A stretch of 64,000 bases of DNA from Euphorbia lathyris (lineage: Eukaryota > Streptophyta > Magnoliopsida > Malpighiales > Euphorbiaceae). A program made the position numbers and the translations under genes. Location: NCBI RefSeq assembly GCF_963576675.1, contig NC_088912.1, positions 54,522,395 to 54,586,394 of the forward strand. The letters are read 5' to 3'. Positions 34,608 to 45,701 of the stretch are shown one piece after another (within the stretch, counting starts at the first letter, position 1; every line of letters begins with the position of its first letter). The notes below the pieces were generated by a model. It was not told where the DNA came from. It worked only from the letters and a program-made list of their open reading frames with translations, and did not search any database.

Positions 34608-36056
34608 TGATGCGTCCCGAGCTGACGCTCAAAGGCTTACTAAGGGATAATTGTACCCCCGTCGTTATCAAGTAATAAATCTGGAAAGTCCAAGTATCGA
34701 ATCCATATGATTTATACCACAATTACCAAACTATTAGATTCTAATGTTATCTAGGTGGTGGAAAGTTGAATTGGGTTTTTGTTTAAGTTATTCTACTTCT
34801 AGGTTGACCTAAGGAAAAACAAATACTCCGAAAAAGGAACGGAATGATACGACAATATAATTTTCAATCTAATTAACCAATTGAATTAAAGGCCTAATTT
34901 GAATTTGCATAAACTTAAGGTAATTAAACCGACTCACCCTTCTAGGGTCCCTAATACATGATTCCTTTGATATAGGTCATAATTAGCTCTAAGGTTCAGG
35001 AATTTGGGTCCTTTAACTATGATGTTCTCAATATCACAGGCTTCGATATAGACAGCGAATTAGACTCGCAATATAAACCTAGTTTGTATTTGGACTTTTG
35101 AATGATTTAATTCAAATTAAGCAAAGCATAAACAGACAAATATGAAACTCAATTGAAATTGAAACTGTAATTTATATTAAAGATGAAGAACATTATATCA
35201 CAGATACAACCAACTCAAAATTCATAGAAAGGATCTAAAGTGAATAGAAATCCCTTTTTGGAACCTGTCGACTCAAGCAATCGTCTTTTTAAGACTGGAA
35301 GATGGAACTTGAAAATCCTTAAAGCTGAAGATGAAATGAGCTTTGATGCTTCAATGGCAAATGATGGATTTTAGGGATGAATTCTCAAGGTGATACAGAA
35401 TAATTGCAATGGCAACGAATGAATTTACAATTGAAATACAATCTATTTATAGACTAAAATAGACCATAAACACTCAAGTTAACGTTACAATTCAAATATG
35501 AGAGAGACAGAGTGAAATCCCCTTAAATAAGGAGCTGCAATCAGTCATTAATGACTGATTCGTAGCTCCATCTCGCCAAGCTGGACCTACAAGGACAGGC
35601 TAAAGCGGGACCCCAGGAGGACCTAGCTAGCCCAATGATGGGCCAGCTCGGTAAGCTGTCCTCAATCGTGATTTTGTATCCTTTTAGTGTTGAACAACCT
35701 TGCACTTTCCGTATTTGACTTGCAAGAACATATTAAAACTCCAAAAATATTAGTCATGGGGCTAAATTGATTCACCAAACTTAGGATTTAAGTACCAAAT
35801 CAATTTATAGTGACATTTGGTGAATCAATTAGTCAAACTATTAAGGGTAAACTTTAGGTAAGTGCTAACTTGACGTTATTTTATAAAAAAGCGACATAAA
35901 TAATATAAAAAACGATAAAAGTGCTAAAATAGAACTGAAAACTAAATAATTAGTAGAAGTAAAATAAAGCACAGAAAATTGCTATTAATTTATTGGAATT
36001 AGTGTAAAATTAACTTAAAAACCATACCAAAAGATATGGATTTTCCAATCCTATCA
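34608..36056 (-). repeat. Gypsy-type solo LTR, minus orientation
   Basis: Read on the minus strand it starts TGATAGGATTGG (36056) and ends ACGCATCA (34608). It is the same family as the LTR at 62301-63834: both contain CTTGATAACGACGG and a region with a CCAGCTCGG palindrome. About 1,449 bp. No primer site or polypurine tract adjoins it, and no target duplication is evident (GTCAC left, AACAT right), so it is probably a solo LTR. Confidence 0.75.
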
Positions 36057-36088
36057 AACATCTTCACATTTAAAACTTTACTTGTTCC

Positions 36089-36238
36089 TATGGTGAAGCT
36101 CTTAGCCTAGTGGTTGAGAGCTTACCTATGACTAGGGAGGTCATTGGTTCGAATCACATCTGAGTCTGGTGGAGATTTTTCTTTCTTTTTTAATGTAAGC
36201 GCATTGTGCGCAATTTTTTAAAATAAAAAAAATAAAAT
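36089..36238 (+). mobile_element. tRNA-derived SINE with target duplication
   Basis: 150 bp with internal pol III promoter boxes: A-box-like TAGCCTAGTGGTTGAGAG (36103-36120) and B box GGTTCGAATC (36146-36155). It ends in an A-rich tail and is flanked by TTTACTTGTTCC (36077-36088) and TTTACTTGTCCC (36239-36250), a 12-bp duplication with one mismatch. SINEs of this kind are mobilised by LINE enzymes. The family was not identified. Confidence 0.8.
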
Positions 36239-36250
36239 TTTACTTGTCCC

Positions 36251-37434
36251 CAAATAAAGTAAGAACAAAATACAAATATAAGAGTTAAAATTAATTATTT
36301 CAACCATTAAAGTCTTATGATGAAATATAAGAAACTCAAATAAAATTAATAATTAAACTAGCCAAAAACATGAATTTTTTTATATAATATAGATAAATAA
36401 ATAAATTGACATATTTACTCTTAAGTAATTTTATATCATGTTATGAATAATTTTTATATTATATATATTTTGTTTTTGATAATTCAAATTAAATTAAATT
36501 AATTTTGAAAATAATTCATTAATTTTTTTTATAGAATTTTAATTAAAGGTGAATGATTTATTTATTTTTACAAAATTCAATGATTGGTACTTTTAGTAAT
36601 TTTAATACATTTTCATATTTTGGAATTCTCTAAACAATAATAATAAAATAGAAGATTAATTAAGAAATATATTAGAATATAATGAAAAACCAAAAATTGA
36701 ATTAAACTACAATTAAAATTAAATATTATATTTACGATACAAAAGAATTACAATATATATTAAACAAAAATTGAATTAAACTACCATTAAAATTAAATAT
36801 TATATCTACGATACAAAAGAATTACAGTATATATTAAAATGGAAGCAACATCAATATATTATGCTATAAACTATTACAATCAATATTTTTCTAATGTTAC
36901 TCATGAAGAAAGTTTATCAATTCAATATGTTACATATAAAAAAATAAAATTCATAAAAATTAGTCACAAATCTAGCTTGATGATAATCATCTTGCTTAAT
37001 GGAATTTCACAATCACCAACTATTCGAATTCAATTATTCATTCTTCTACAATAACCTAATATATCGAATTGAATCAGATTAAGGTGATGATTTCTCCTAT
37101 TTTCATCTCGTAATATCTCATCAAGACATTCAATCAATTTGTTTTTCATTCTTTCACTGTATAGAATATCAGTCACGTTCGCAGATATCACTTATTTGGC
37201 TTCATTAATATTTTCTAATAATTATTTATTCTTGAATTTCGTAAGCAAGAAAAACAAATAAAAGAATAGAAAACAAAAATGAAGAAAGAAAAAAGATAAT
37301 TAGGAGAGAACTATCTTCCTCTCGTTTTTTTTTTGAAAATAAGAGAGAATGTCAATATATAAGCATATAAAGAGGAGAGTGGAAATATTTTTTGCCTATT
37401 AATTAAAAATTTTATTTTTTCTTAATGAAGTATT
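36251..37434. other. AT-rich intergenic sequence with tandem repeat
   Basis: No gene seen. A two-copy tandem repeat of about 76 bp lies at about 36685-36838 (units contain TTGAATTAAACTAC and ACGATACAAAAGAATTACA). No RNA gene or MITE end was recognised. Confidence 0.55.
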
Positions 37435-37446
37435 AAGTCCACTTAG

Positions 37447-37760
37447 CAGGACCAATTCTACCACAGCGTGGCCTGCGTCAGGGTGACCCTATCTCTCCCT
37501 ATCTTTTTTTGATTTGTGCAGAAGGTTTATCAGCGTCTTTGCAAAGTTTAGAAGCTCAGGGTCAGATCCATGGTTGCCGGATAGTTCAATCAGCTCCGTC
37601 AATCTCTCATCTCTTCTTTGCAGATGACAGCTACTTGTTCTTCAAAGCGTCAAAGGAAGAGTGCTTAGCGGTTCAACAGTGTTTGCAAGAATATGAAGCA
37701 GCTTCTGGGCAGAAGGTAAACTTCTCCAAATCCTCCATCTCGTTCAGCAAAAAATTGTAG
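37447..37760 (+). pseudogene. LINE reverse transcriptase, palm fragment
   Basis: Frame with RQGDPISPYLFLICAEGLS and FADDSYLFFKA; the two Asp of FADD are catalytic. It stops at 37758 (KKL then TAG), just before the frame at 37786 that carries the next part of the same protein. Confidence 0.85.
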
Positions 37761-37785
37761 CGCGGGTCTCCGTTCGACCTTAAGC

Positions 37786-38961
37786 TTGGTTTTTGGAGTA
37801 CCTATGGGCCTGTGCACTGGAACATACCTTGGTCTGCCGGCTTTAGTTGGAAGAGGTAAAACACAAGTGTTCCAATACATTGCAGACAGAGTCAGAGCAA
37901 GGGTCACAACATGGAAGGCAAAAATGTTATCTCGAGCCGGTATGGAGATTCTGTTGAAATCTATTATCCAAGCTCTCCCCTCCTATGCTATGAGTCTATT
38001 CCTTTTACCTCAACTTCTGTGTGATGATTTGGAAAGAATGATGAATTCATTTTGGTGGGGAACTGGTCCCGAAGAGAGAGGCATGCATTGGAAGTCATGG
38101 GAGAAACTGTGTGCCCCGAAGAGCTTAGGAGGATTGGGTTTTCGAAAGCTACATTTATTTAATCTAGCTCTCTTAGCTAAACAAGGCTGGAGGCTTCTAA
38201 CTAATCCAGATTCATTACTTGCACAGGTATATAAGGCTAAGTACTTTCCCTCTTCTTCCTTTCTAGAGGCGGATCTTGGTAATCAGCCCAGCTTTATTTG
38301 GAGAAGTATACATGCCGCTCAGTCACTTATTATCTCTGGAGCTAGACGCGTTGTTGGGACAGGGGAGTCTATTAACATTTGGGAAGATCCTTGGCTACCT
38401 GACCCTGACCACCCTTTTATAGAGAGTGCGCGCCTACTGGGCCTTGAGGTGGATACTGTGAATAATATCAGACAGACGTCGGGGGAGTGGAATCTAGAAT
38501 TAATCAAAGGGATCTTTATGGACCAGGATACTGAACTTATACGAAGGATTCCCCTAAGTCATCGACCAGTGTCTGATGCGTGGGAATGGTACTGGGGAAA
38601 GAGAGATAAGTTTTGTGTGAAAAGTGCGTATAAACACCTATGGTCTGAAAAATATGGCAATAATCCACTGTTGACAATTGCCGGAGTTAATTGGGATACG
38701 GTGTGGGCTCTTCAGGTTCCACCCAAGGTAAAAAATCTAATTTGGAGAACCTTGGCTGGCTGTTTACCGTCGCTGAGCGCTTTATCTGCTCGAAGGGTTC
38801 CGATCAATAACCTGTGTCCATTATGCCTGCAATCGGAGGAGGACGACTTCCATGCTTTAGTTGGCTACCGTCAGGCCCGACTTTTATGGGGTTTGACCAG
38901 CGTTGCAGGACTGGGAGATTCTTGCTCTTCGTTTAGGAGTTCTGGGAGAAGCTGGGGTTAA
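37786..38961 (+). pseudogene. LINE reverse transcriptase C-terminal part and zf-RVT
   Basis: 391-residue frame. It starts with YLGLPALVGRGKTQVF and MLSRAGMEILLKSIIQALP, then FWWG and GLGFRKLHLFNLALLAKQGWRL (all standard plant LINE RT C-terminal motifs), IWEDPWLP, and zf-RVT with KVKNLIWRTLAGCLPS and CPLCLQSEEDDFHALVGYRQA, where the usual HALxxC Cys is replaced. A frameshift ends it at 38961. Confidence 0.87.
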
Positions 38962-38981
38962 CGTTCTCGTCAGAAACGGGT

Positions 38982-39635
38982 ATGGTGGTGGTCTGCTGCT
39001 GGTTCTTATGGCTTAACCGAAATAACAAAGTTTGGTCAAAACAAGTCATGACGCCTAACATACTCTTCTCCACTGCAATGCAGTTCATCTCAAGTTGGAA
39101 AGCTGCTCAGAGCCAGGGACGTGCGGTTGTGATGACCATTGTTGTAACTCAGAAATGGTGCAAACCCCCGCCTGGTATGTTAAAACTTAATATTGATGGT
39201 GCCATATTTTCTGCCTCGGGTACTGCTGGCTACGGATTCATCTTGCGGGACAGTGGTGGCGGGTTCCAAGCTGCAGGTAACAGAACCATTTACTGTTGTC
39301 TAGACCCCTTTTTAGTAGAGGCGATCTCGTGTCGTGAAGCGTTGAGTTGGTTGAAGGAGACTGGCAAGTAGAATGTGTTGGTGGAATCGGATTCACAATT
39401 GCTAGTGTATGCTATTCAGCGAGAAACTAGTGGCAATTCGGCTCTGGATTTAGTTATTGAAGACTGCAAAATCCTTATTAAGGATATAGTTAATGTGTCA
39501 ATTTCATTTATTCGTAAGTTAGCGAATTCCGCTGCTCATTCTCTAGCCCGTGCAACTACACCTGCTTCTGAGAGGAGGGTCTGGATTTATGTACCTCCTC
39601 CTTATGTCTGTACTGCTCTTACTGTTGATATTTAA
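38982..39635 (+). pseudogene. LINE RNase H domain (RVT_3)
   Basis: Two pieces of one frame (38982-39371 and 39375-39635) separated by a single TAG at 39369-39371. KPPPGMLKLNIDGA has the first catalytic Asp, LVEAISCREAL the Glu, LVESDSQLLV the next Asp, and KLANSAAHSLAR the final conserved His region. Ends at TAA 39633 shortly before the poly-A. Confidence 0.87.
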
Positions 39636-39675
39636 TAAGATGATCATTCCTTGTCAAAAAAAAAAGTCCACTCAG

Positions 39676-40631
39676 TAAAAAAAACGTTTTATAATTAACA
39701 TGTGAAATTAATTCTATTAATTAGAATCATTATGCTCAACATTAGAGAATTTGAAGAGATTCAAATAATAATATTTTTTTAATTAATATTTTCGAACAAC
39801 TTGTTTCATTTTCATCTATTAAAAACTCTTGAAATACTAACAATTTTGTACAAACCATAATATAATAGTTAAAAGACAAAAAGCATCCTGAGGCCCCTGA
39901 TCTTTCATTGTTTGGTGCATTAAGCCCTCGATCTTTTATTTAAACACATTAAACCCCTGATCTTTTATCATTTGGTGCATTAAGCCCTCGATCTTTCATT
40001 TAGACACATTGAGCCCTTGATCTTTCATATATAGGTGTATTAGGCCCTTCCGTAAATCAATTAATATATAGGTTTATTAAGGGCATGTTTGGTTAGGTTT
40101 ATATAACTGCAACGTTTCGTATTTTCTCTGGACACTACAATATTTTGGAGCTTTTCACGAAAATCTCTTTTCATGAACAGTTGTTTGTAATTACTTGTTA
40201 TTGATAAAATTACCCTTCTTATTTCCACAAAATGTGCTTCAATTTTAATATTATTTTTATTTTTAGAACATAATTAAAATGTGCTTCAATTTTAACATTA
40301 TTTTTATTTTTTTTTGAAGCATGGCTTATATAGTTTTTAACTAGGCAAAAAGCATCCTGAGGCCCCTGATCTTTCATTGTTTGGTACATTAAGCCCTTGA
40401 TCTTTTGTGCTTCAAAAAAAAAAACTATATAAGCCAACGTTGCAAAAGCAGTTATCTCAATATCTCATAATTAATGTATATTTTTGAGATTTTGAGCATC
40501 GAATTTTTTTTATTTACCTTCATTTTGAATTCGTATCTAGCATAATCCAAATTATTAAACAATAAACATCTTATCAAGTGTATTAGACGCTTACAATCTC
40601 GTTGTCTAGAGAACTGGGAAAAAATAACTTC

Positions 40632-40667
<36 letters not shown>

Positions 40668-42306
40668 CATAATTTATAATTTAACTAAACTTTATTATAA
40701 GTATAATATTTCAATACCTCTTTAAAATTTTATTCAATATGTCTCCAACTTCAGTGAACAACTATTATGTGAAACTTTATATGTATTTGTACCAAAATGC
40801 ATAAAAACAAAAAATACAATTCATATCAGTTAGATAAACTCAAACTAAAAAAATGAATGGATTTCAACAGGTTCCGAATTAAAAAATTAATCTAACTTCA
40901 ATTAAAGCTAAAAATAGAGTTCATATAAAGCTGAAAATTTAAATTTTAGTTAAAGTTAACAATCGAAACGATAACACCTAGCAACATATACTAAAAAAGA
41001 ATGCAAATATACAAAATCTTTATTTTAGTCATTTTGAAAAAAAAAAGACAAATAAAAAAGAAAACGTGGATAAGGTAGCGAGAGTTATGGAACCTGGGTA
41101 ACGACAGAAATTGAATTTCATCTCTGAAAGATGAAACTATTGTTTAATACAAATAAAACAACAACACAATTGAGAACAAAAATAACTACAACATATCAAA
41201 AAAATCGAATAATTACCTTGAGAAACGTAAGAATTTCTTGTAATTTTTGACACTTTTGTGTTTTCCGATTTTAGTTGTCCATGCATCTTCTACTTCTATC
41301 GGATTTCTTCAATTGGAGATATCAATTTGAAAAAAAAGACATATAAAAAAGAAAACATGGATAAGGTAGCGAGAGATATAGAATATGGGTAATGGCAGAA
41401 ATGGATCTGAAAGATGAAACTATAACAACTATTGTTTAATAAAAATAAAACAACAACCCAATTGAGAACAAAATAACTACAATATATCAAAAAAATCGAA
41501 TAATTAATTTTAGAAATATAATACTATCGATCATGACCAATGAATATAATGGTGGAATGCTATTTATAATGCTTTATATAGAAATTTATTTGTGACTTTT
41601 AAATTTCCTTTGCTTTGTGTTTTTTCATCTTCCCGTAACTCTTACTTTCTTTTATTATTTTAATTAATGTGCTAGTAATTGTTTAATATATTATAAATAT
41701 AAATCTGTTATTTTTAATTAATTAAATCTTTTTAATCTTGATTTTTTACTACGTTGACAACTCATAAAAAAGGTCTCTCAAACACTTCTCCTTATTTATC
41801 TCTGCTTCCGCTATTATATATAGTATAGATAGATGGTATCTTAAATAAAACAATCACTTTAAACTAATTAAAGATAAATATTAAAACAGAATAATATAAT
41901 AAATAAAAAATTTAGTCAAAGTTATTTTTTAAGGTAAAATAAAATAAAAATAAATAAGTACAAAAATCAAGAGTTAAATTAGTCTAAAGATTAAAAAAAA
42001 ATATTAAATAGATAAATGTAAAGAAAACAAAAATTAAAAAATAAATTTTGATCAAAATATTTTTAAAAGAAAAAAGTAGAAATATATAAACAATGATGAA
42101 AAGTAAAATTAAATATATAGAATAAAACAAAAAGTAAAGAGTAAAATATAAACTCAAGTAAAATTTTAAGAGGACATAAAGATGAAAAGTAGCAAAGAAT
42201 GAAAAAGATAATATAAAACTTTAACGTTAGATAATGAGATTTAGAAAATGTTTGGAAGAAACTCAAAACTAAAAAAAAAATATAGAAAATAATTATATTA
42301 ATGATA
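39676..42306. other. AT-rich intergenic sequence with several repeats
   Basis: No gene recognised. It holds tandem copies of CTGATCTTTCATTGTTTGGTG-like units at about 39885-40050, with one more copy at 40352-40400; a short inverted repeat GAAGCATGGCTTATATAGTTT against CTATATAAGCC at about 40315-40437; an ATA/AAT trinucleotide microsatellite at about 40636-40665; and a direct repeat of about 180 bp at 41033-41213 and 41325-41512 (both contain GGATAAGGTAGCGAGAG). Small ORFs here are low-complexity. Confidence 0.6.
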
Positions 42307-42754
42307 AAAAAAAATGGTCTAATACTTCCACAACTCCTTTAACTTGTCTAAATTGGTTATTGTACCTCCTCAATTCATCGAATATCTTATTTACTCCCTT
42401 AACTTCATAAAAGTTGCATTTTTCTCACCATCACCCAAGTTAATTGACTCAATTTCGGTTAGAAAAATCCTTGGGCACACACCCTTAGAATTTCCGTTAG
42501 CTACCATCGAAAGGTTGTAATTCTAAATAGAAGAAGTAACTCAATCAAATTGACTCTTTGTCCCATCTATCTCAAAAGAAAGGAAAGAAAGAAAAAGAAA
42601 AAGAAAAAAAAAATATATGGCTCAAATTAGAATCGAATAAATTGTAGAGGAAATGATAGAAGATATTCTTTAGTTACTTCCCGAAATGAAAAATAAAACA
42701 ACCTTGAGCTTTTATCTCACACATAGCGGAAATTGATTTCTGATAAGTGCCAAT

Positions 42755-43840
42755 TTTTACAAAAAATTCTAGCTAGTTGAGTCTAGGTTGGGGGATCCTT
42801 TAATTAAATCATATGTATGGATTTAGGGAGTTCAGATTTATGTTCTACCAGTGATTGACGGTAATTGCCCTAATAAGAAAGACAAATGTGTACAAGATTC
42901 ATCTAACCTATTCGCATGCATTCAGGTGACGGCTTGATTATGCATATACACTAGGTCATGCAAAGCATTAGGTTCTTTGGCAACTAAGGCTAAAGTCGTA
43001 GTCCAGCCACGAAGCCGCGCTCTTAGTGGTCTCTAGCGAGGTCAGGTTTACACAGATTCAGCATAGATAATTCCATGGTCAGGTTCTTATCTATCTATAA
43101 TCCTATCTTTGTCAGATTTATAGGCATTAGGCACAATATATACATAAAGCAGGCTAGTTGATCGTCATCGAGTCTCATTCTAGCAATAATCCTATTCCTG
43201 ACAATTTAAAGGCATTAAGCATGCATAAACTGATCAATCAAAGACCCTAAATCCCTAATCATACATAATCATACAATCAATCTCATCCTCATCCCAAATT
43301 GGATGAGGATTAGTTCATAGACAAACCAATCATAACAATAAGAAAATAGGAATAATGGAAAAATCTTCAATTAAATATAAAGGCAAAAGATAAAAGAGAG
43401 AGATAGAAATCTAAAACCCGCTTTCCGATTACAAAATAGAAGATAACGAGCTTCTCCCATTAATTGTTCTTCAACAAAAGAAAATAAAAACTGAAATAAA
43501 CCTAATCTAGAAAGCTGAAAAATTAAACTAAAAGCTAAAACTAATCAATTGTCTACATTGTGAAAGAGGCAGAATGAATAAGAAGAAGAATGAATTTCCC
43601 AAAAAGTAAGATTAGCTCCCTATTTATAGAGTTAGGGAGAAACCCTAATGCAACCGGATGCAAAATAGGCAATTGGTGCTGTCCAAGGTGGGCAATGGGC
43701 TTAAATTCGCGGATTTCAGCAAAGGGGAAGGCGCTGGTGGGCCTTCCCCTGCCTCGTCTCATCGAGACAAAGAGTGTCTCGATGAGACGAGGACCTGTCT
43801 CGATGAGACAGGTCCCATTTGGGAAATTATGCTCCCCTCT
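42755..43840 (-). repeat. Reverse-oriented LTR-like fragment inside the Mutator-like element
   Basis: The plus strand begins TGATAAGTGCCAATTTTTAC. The minus strand has a TATA-like CTCTATAAATAGGG at about 43617-43633, and the upstream part holds strong hairpins, as in gypsy LTRs elsewhere in the window. No primer site or partner LTR. The assignment rests on these general LTR features only. Confidence 0.35.
43752..43813. repeat. Perfect hairpin and adjacent palindrome
   Basis: CCTCGTCTCATCGAGACA (43752-43769) and its exact complement TGTCTCGATGAGACGAGG (43775-43792) are separated by five bases. Directly after comes ACCTGTCTCGATGAGACAGGT, arms of nine with a three-base loop. The shared core is TCTCATCGAGAC. 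Confidence 0.9.
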
Positions 43841-44456
43841 CAACTTGTCCATTTAACCCCACAACTCATAGAATGTCCTATTTACCCCCTTAACTCCATA
43901 AAAATGGTATTTCTCACCCCTTACAATCCGTTATCGATATCTAAATTAATACCTTTTTTTAAACGTTAAACCTATATTTATACTATTTTGCACATGGAAC
44001 CTAAATTTTGATACTTCTCCAAAAACCATAGACCTATTTTGATACATTATCCCTACATATAATGTCTTTAACTTGTTTAAAGAAATAAAAAGTTGATATT
44101 AAAAAAATATATTTTCAAACTTATTTGATTACGTCATATTAATTTTGCACTGTAAAGGGGTAAAAAATACCACTTTTATGGAGTTAAAAAATATGATCAT
44201 AAGGGGCGAAAAATACCACTTTTATGGAGTTAAAATGGTAAATAGAACATTCAATAAGTTGTGAATGGATAAAATGACCAAGTTGGATAATTTAAAGGGG
44301 TGAGAAATACCATTTTTTTTAAGTTAAAAAGGTAAATAGGACCTTCGATGAGTTGAAGAAATAAAATGACCAATTTAGACAAATTAAAGGGACTCGAAAA
44401 GCATTAGGCCAAAAAAAATCAACAAAAAGAAAGAAACTCCAAAACAAACTCTCTAA

Positions 44457-44777
44457 GGCTTTGATTGGATGAGAGGTTTTGAAGGATAATTAAAGTAAAG
44501 GTAGGAAAGGATTAGTGGAAACCCTTGTTTGGAAGATTAAAAAATACGAGGGTAAGGGTTTTGAAGGGTTAATGAAGGGTTTTGAAGGGTTCAAAATCAA
44601 TAAGTTTTTAATAGATTTTCAACCCATCAAATCGGTGGATTTTGAAGGGTTTTGATGAACCCTTCCTTTTCTCCCAAATAAGGGTAAGGGTAATACCCTC
44701 TCCCCCTCCTTCCCCTTCTCTACCCTTCCCTACCCTCCCTTTAATTACCCTTCAAAACCTTTCATCCAATCAAAGCC
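44457..44777. mobile_element. Harbinger/Tourist-type MITE
   Basis: 321 bp with TIRs GGCTTTGATTGGATGAGAGG (left) and the complement of GGCTTTGATTGGATGAAAGG (right), extending to about 40 bp with AAGGxTAATTAAAG. Flanked by TAA on both sides (44454-44456, 44778-44780), the TSD size of PIF/Harbinger elements. The interior is rich in GGGTTTTGAAGGGTT and its complement. No coding capacity. Confidence 0.85.
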
Positions 44778-44780
44778 TAA

Positions 44781-45620
44781 AACTCCATTTTCTACGTAGT
44801 ACTAAAGAGTCTCTCCTAATTTTACTTTTTAATAATAATTTATTATTAATGGATCTTTCTCTTCTCACTATTGATATAAATAACAATAAATAAAAGTTTT
44901 AGTACAAAAATATTATTGAAAGTGACATTTGAGTATCTTAAATATCTAAGAGCTAAATTATTTATATAATTTTGAATTAAAACTTAAACTAAAAATATCT
45001 TAGAGACTACAAAGGAACTCAAATAGTGTCCATCATTTATCGTTAAATTTAGATCTATTAGATATAGATTTTCTAATGATTTACGATAACTGATCAAATT
45101 CATGACTTCCGCTGCAAATAGACAAGTAATTAAGTATGATCAAACAAGAGAAGGATTCTTTCTAAGTAAAGACAAGTCTAGAATAAAGATTAAAATAAAT
45201 AAATAAATAAATAATATACAGAAGCTATACCAAACCTTTCCGTATACTGGCACCCGTGAGAATCCTAAATAAAAGCCATGATGATGATACAATGATAGTG
45301 GGTTATCACACTCTTCGCACTCTCTCATACTCATACTACTATACATTATGAAGTTAGTTTATGTATTTGGATTTGGTCCTATTTTCAGATCCCCTACGTG
45401 AGGGGAACAAACTCAAACTGAAACTGAAGCTTTTCTTGTTTCACTTATGTAACTAACAAATTACCATAACGTATTCTCTCCCACACACCTCATGCTTACA
45501 TTCCCCCCTCATTTACTCTAGGATCTGTGTTTCTGCCTATAAATCTTATGTGACTTTCAAAGGAAATTATCTTATTAACAACCACTAATTACAGACCATG
45601 CCCATGCCCACGCCCTACCC
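44781..45620. other. Sequence between the MITE and the bZIP stop codon, including its probable 3' UTR
   Basis: No other gene seen. Immediately beyond the bZIP stop (minus strand) lies GTTAATAAGATAA at about 45570-45582, a plausible plant polyadenylation signal. A short run of CCCATG hexamers lies at 45598-45610. Confidence 0.5.
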
Positions 45621-45701
45621 CTACCACTGCACAGAATTTACTCTTCTAAGTGCACGTGGTGGTCTTCGTTTATCGGTCACTGGTATGAGGTTCTTCATTA
45701 G
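45621..45701 (-). CDS. bZIP exon 4 (C-terminus and stop)
   Basis: Encodes [19 protein letters not shown] and then RVNSVQW before TAG (45621-45623). The LIPV...RRPPR...RR-x-x-S-x-x-W end is the hallmark C4-like block of ABF/GBF4-type bZIPs, with an R-x-x-S phosphorylation site. Acceptor is TAATGCAG just upstream on the minus strand. 81 bp. Confidence 0.9.
   Translation of the reverse strand, partial: LMKNLIPVTDKRRPPRALRRVNSVQW

Larger units (their letters stand above)
37447..39663 (+). mobile_element. 5'-truncated L1-type LINE with TSD and poly-A
   Basis: 2,217 bp between AAGTCCACTTAG (37435-37446) and AAGTCCACTCAG (39664-39675). The body ends in a poly-A run. It begins inside the RT (RQGDPISPYLFLICAEG) and contains the catalytic FADD box, the thumb, zf-RVT and RNase H. 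5' truncation and poly-A are the usual products of target-primed reverse transcription. Confidence 0.9.
42316..44410. mobile_element. Mutator-like element with 9-bp target duplication
   Basis: 2,095 bp. The ends are inverted repeats: left GGTCTAATACTT then CTTTAACTTGTCTAAATTGG, right the complement of GGCCTAATGCTT with the same following motif, for at least 100 bp. Flanks are AAAAAAAAT (42307-42315) and AAAAAAAAT (44411-44419), nine bases, but the A-run makes this weaker evidence. A second, internal copy of the arm motif lies at 43838-43920 and 44150-44290. Cargo includes a reverse-oriented LTR-like fragment. No transposase is present. Confidence 0.6.

Noticed and set aside
36089..36160. A functional tRNA gene
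   Set aside because: Box A and B are present, but there is no acceptor stem and the unit has an A-rich tail and target duplications, so it is a SINE.
42063..42266. Minus-strand hydrophobic ORF resembling a membrane protein
   Set aside because: Low-complexity AT-rich DNA gives Phe/Leu/Tyr-rich translations by chance.
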